The position numbers were made by a program, and so were the translations under genes. Positions 62,529 to 64,000 of a DNA stretch of 64,000 nucleotides are shown piece by piece (within the stretch, counting starts at the first letter, position 1; each line of letters starts with the position of its first letter). Below the pieces are notes generated by a model. It had not been told where the DNA came from. It saw nothing but the letters and a program-made list of their open reading frames with translations, and did not search any database. The stretch lies in assembly GCA_959027945.1 (NCBI GenBank), contig CAUFRO010000002.1, positions 35,598 to 99,597 on the forward strand. The letters are read 5' to 3'. This DNA is from an uncultured Collinsella sp. (GTDB lineage Bacteria; Actinomycetota; Coriobacteriia; Coriobacteriales; Coriobacteriaceae).

Positions 62529-64000
62529 CTATGCAAGCGGCACGTTGTCATACCAACCCCACTTTGGCTTATATGAGGTGGAATAATAATCCAACCAGTA
62601 CGCCATATCGAGCGCCCTGATCTGACCGACATTATCCATAACCTGGTTATTGCCAATATAGAGACAAACGTGACCGTAAATGCTGCCCATGCGGGTATGC
62701 GTATGCGAAGGAACGGCAATAACCATTCCAACTTTCAGCTGAGAATAATCGGTGAATTTACAATAATCCCAGTAGTAATCGCAGGCATCTGTATGGACGT
62801 TCCTAAATCCGGCACGCTCGTAGATATCTGCAATCCACTCGGAGCACAATCCCGGGCCAGGAGACGGTACCTGTCGGGCAAGATCAACAATCTTATTCTG
62901 CATGGGATTTGCAAACGCAGAAGGCTGCCCAAGCAAACACGGCGAAACGGTGCTCCCGGGGGCATTGGTGCCCTTCCTTGTAAGTCGAACTTGAACAGCT
63001 TGGACATGCGTCCCATAGCCAGTGCTACCGGCAACGGCACCATTTTTAGTCCAACCAAGCCAGCCGACATTATCGACATGGACCCTATACCAAACATCAA
63101 AATAGGTTGCTAAGTCACCAGAAAGAGAAATTTTAATAGCCTCAACCGAATTAGATTCAGCGGTAGACGAAAGCTGCTCCCCGTTTGTCTTGCCAGAAGT
63201 CCAGCCTACATTCGAAAGATGCAGTTGATAAGCAATCCCGCCGGCAACAGATGAAGTAGTTTTAGCCGAAAACCCGGTGATGGGAATTCCCTGACCGGTC
63301 GTACCGGACACCTCTCCGGCAGGGACATAATTCTGCCAAGCACCTTTCACCTGAGAGGAATACGTCACCGTAGGTATTTCAAGATGGGAATATCCCGATG
63401 TATCAGGATGGGAGGTACCCTTCTTAATGAGCTTAATCTGAACAGCCTCGAGAGAGCATGACATACCGGTGGTGCCGGCCTCCTCGCCGTCCTTGGCCCA
63501 GGCCATCCAGCCGATGTTGGAGGCGTGGACGCGGTAGTAGACGTCGTAGTCCTTGGCGAGGGAGCCCGTGAGCCTCAGGCGCACCGCCTCGACGGCGCGG
63601 CCCTGGCCGGTGGTGCCGCCCTCGGAGGCCGAGGGGGTGTCCCAGCCCTGCCAGCCGATGCCCGAGACGTGGGCGTCGATCTGGACGCACGAGCCGTCTG
63701 AGTAGTCGGAGCTGTCGAGCGAGAGCCTGAGGTCCTCGAGGGCGAGGCCGCGGCCGGTGGTGCCGGCGGTCGCCCCGTCGGACACGGCGCCCTGCCAGCC
63801 AACGTTGGAGACGTGGGCGCGGTAGGTCAGGGACATGGGCTTCTTCTTGAAGGCGTAGTCGACGTTGGCCCCGTCGGACGAGGGGGCGGCGGCGCCCTTC
63901 TTGACGAGCCTGATCTGGACGGCCTCGACGCTCCTGCCGAAGCCCGTGGTGCCGGCCTCCTCGCCGTCCTTGGCCCAGGCCATCCAGCCGATGTTGGAGG
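62529..64000 (-). CDS. ChW-repeat protein with NlpC/P60-like peptidase domain (5' end outside window)
   Basis: The frame is open through the right edge; 490 residues are visible. ChW repeats in triplets occupy the first ~365 residues. The C-terminus (~120 residues) resembles NlpC/P60 or CHAP-type cysteine peptidases: PGPGLCSEWIADIYERAGF holds the Cys, YGHVCLYIGNNQVMDN the His. It should cut peptide stems of peptidoglycan. The first part in the window (63466-64000) is far more GC-rich than the rest, and a 55-base stretch at 63469-63523 is repeated exactly at 63946-64000. A signal peptide is expected but lies outside. Confidence 0.85.
   Translation of the reverse strand, partial: SNIGWMAWAKDGEEAGTTGFGRSVEAVQIRLVKKGAAAPSSDGANVDYAFKKKPMSLTYRAHVSNVGWQGAVSDGATAGTTGRGLALEDLRLSLDSSDYSDGSCVQIDAHVSGIGWQGWDTPSASEGGTTGQGRAVEAVRLRLTGSLAKDYDVYYRVHASNIGWMAWAKDGEEAGTTGMSCSLEAVQIKLIKKGTSHPDTSGYSHLEIPTVTYSSQVKGAWQNYVPAGEVSGTTGQGIPITGFSAKTTSSVAGGIAYQLHLSNVGWTSGKTNGEQLSSTAESNSVEAIKISLSGDLATYFDVWYRVHVDNVGWLGWTKNGAVAGSTGYGTHVQAVQVRLTRKGTNAPGSTVSPCLLGQPSAFANPMQNKIVDLARQVPSPGPGLCSEWIADIYERAGFRNVHTDACDYYWDYCKFTDYSQLKVGMVIAVPSHTHTRMGSIYGHVCLYIGNNQVMDNVGQIRALDMAYWLDYYSTSYKPKWGWYDNVPLA

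Noticed and set aside
55937..64000. Tandem repeats as a CRISPR array
   Set aside because: The repeats are coding ChW modules of ~50 codons that vary in sequence; no short repeat-spacer pattern exists anywhere in the window.

Overview
The window looks like the chromosome of a Coriobacteriia member, most likely Collinsella or a close relative. This is inferred from the GC-rich housekeeping genes, frequent TTG/GTG starts, dispersed GTCCCAAATTAGCTAC-type palindromes, a shikimate cluster with an aroE-aroK fusion, and long exported proteins built of ChW (clostridial hydrophobic W) repeats. No database search was possible, so all names rest on motif recognition.

Region 1 (1-965) is a degraded, AT-rich left edge: the 3' end of an unknown gene, an ABC-exporter-like 5' remnant, and a GC-rich orphan stretch. 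Region 2 (966-28711) is housekeeping, nearly all on the minus strand: the PPDK regulator and glyQS; lepB-trmD-rimM-khpA-rpsP; dinB on the plus strand; rsfS-yqeK-nadD-obgE; rplU-rpmA; a radical SAM pair and a DUF697-like protein; the cell-shape operon mreBCD-pbp2-rodA; then a TPR protein, a cyclophilin, a zinc-ribbon protein and a P-type ATPase. Region 3 (28787-37630) has a tRNA-Arg and then, on the plus strand, aroF-tyrA-aroB-aroA-aroC-pheA-aroE/K-aroQ. This covers the shikimate pathway to chorismate plus the committed steps to prephenate, phenylpyruvate and hydroxyphenylpyruvate. It is preceded by an attenuator-like leader and contains a REPIN-like element.

Region 4 (37735-55717) begins with a second tRNA-Arg and is a surface polysaccharide locus. 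It holds a Wzt/Wzm ABC exporter, several GT2, GT4-like and GT8 glycosyltransferases, a DUF2142 membrane protein, a DUF2304 protein, a Wzx-like flippase and dTDP-rhamnose genes (rfbA, rfbB and an rfbC-rfbD fusion). The rhamnose genes are strikingly GC-rich, and the glycosyltransferase genes beside them are AT-rich. A foreign-looking four-gene island (43335-45650) lies between rfbB and rfbA: a DUF4869-like protein, a P-loop ATPase with a possible TOPRIM-like C-terminus, a single-domain RelA/SpoT-like synthetase, and a small overlapping partner. It is a candidate defence or toxin system.

Region 5 (55937-64000) encodes three successive exported ChW proteins carrying different effector domains: a domain resembling GT80 sialyltransferases, a YkuD L,D-transpeptidase, and an NlpC/P60-like peptidase (cut by the window end). 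The GT80-like exported protein and the Rel-like/ATPase island are the two most unusual items.
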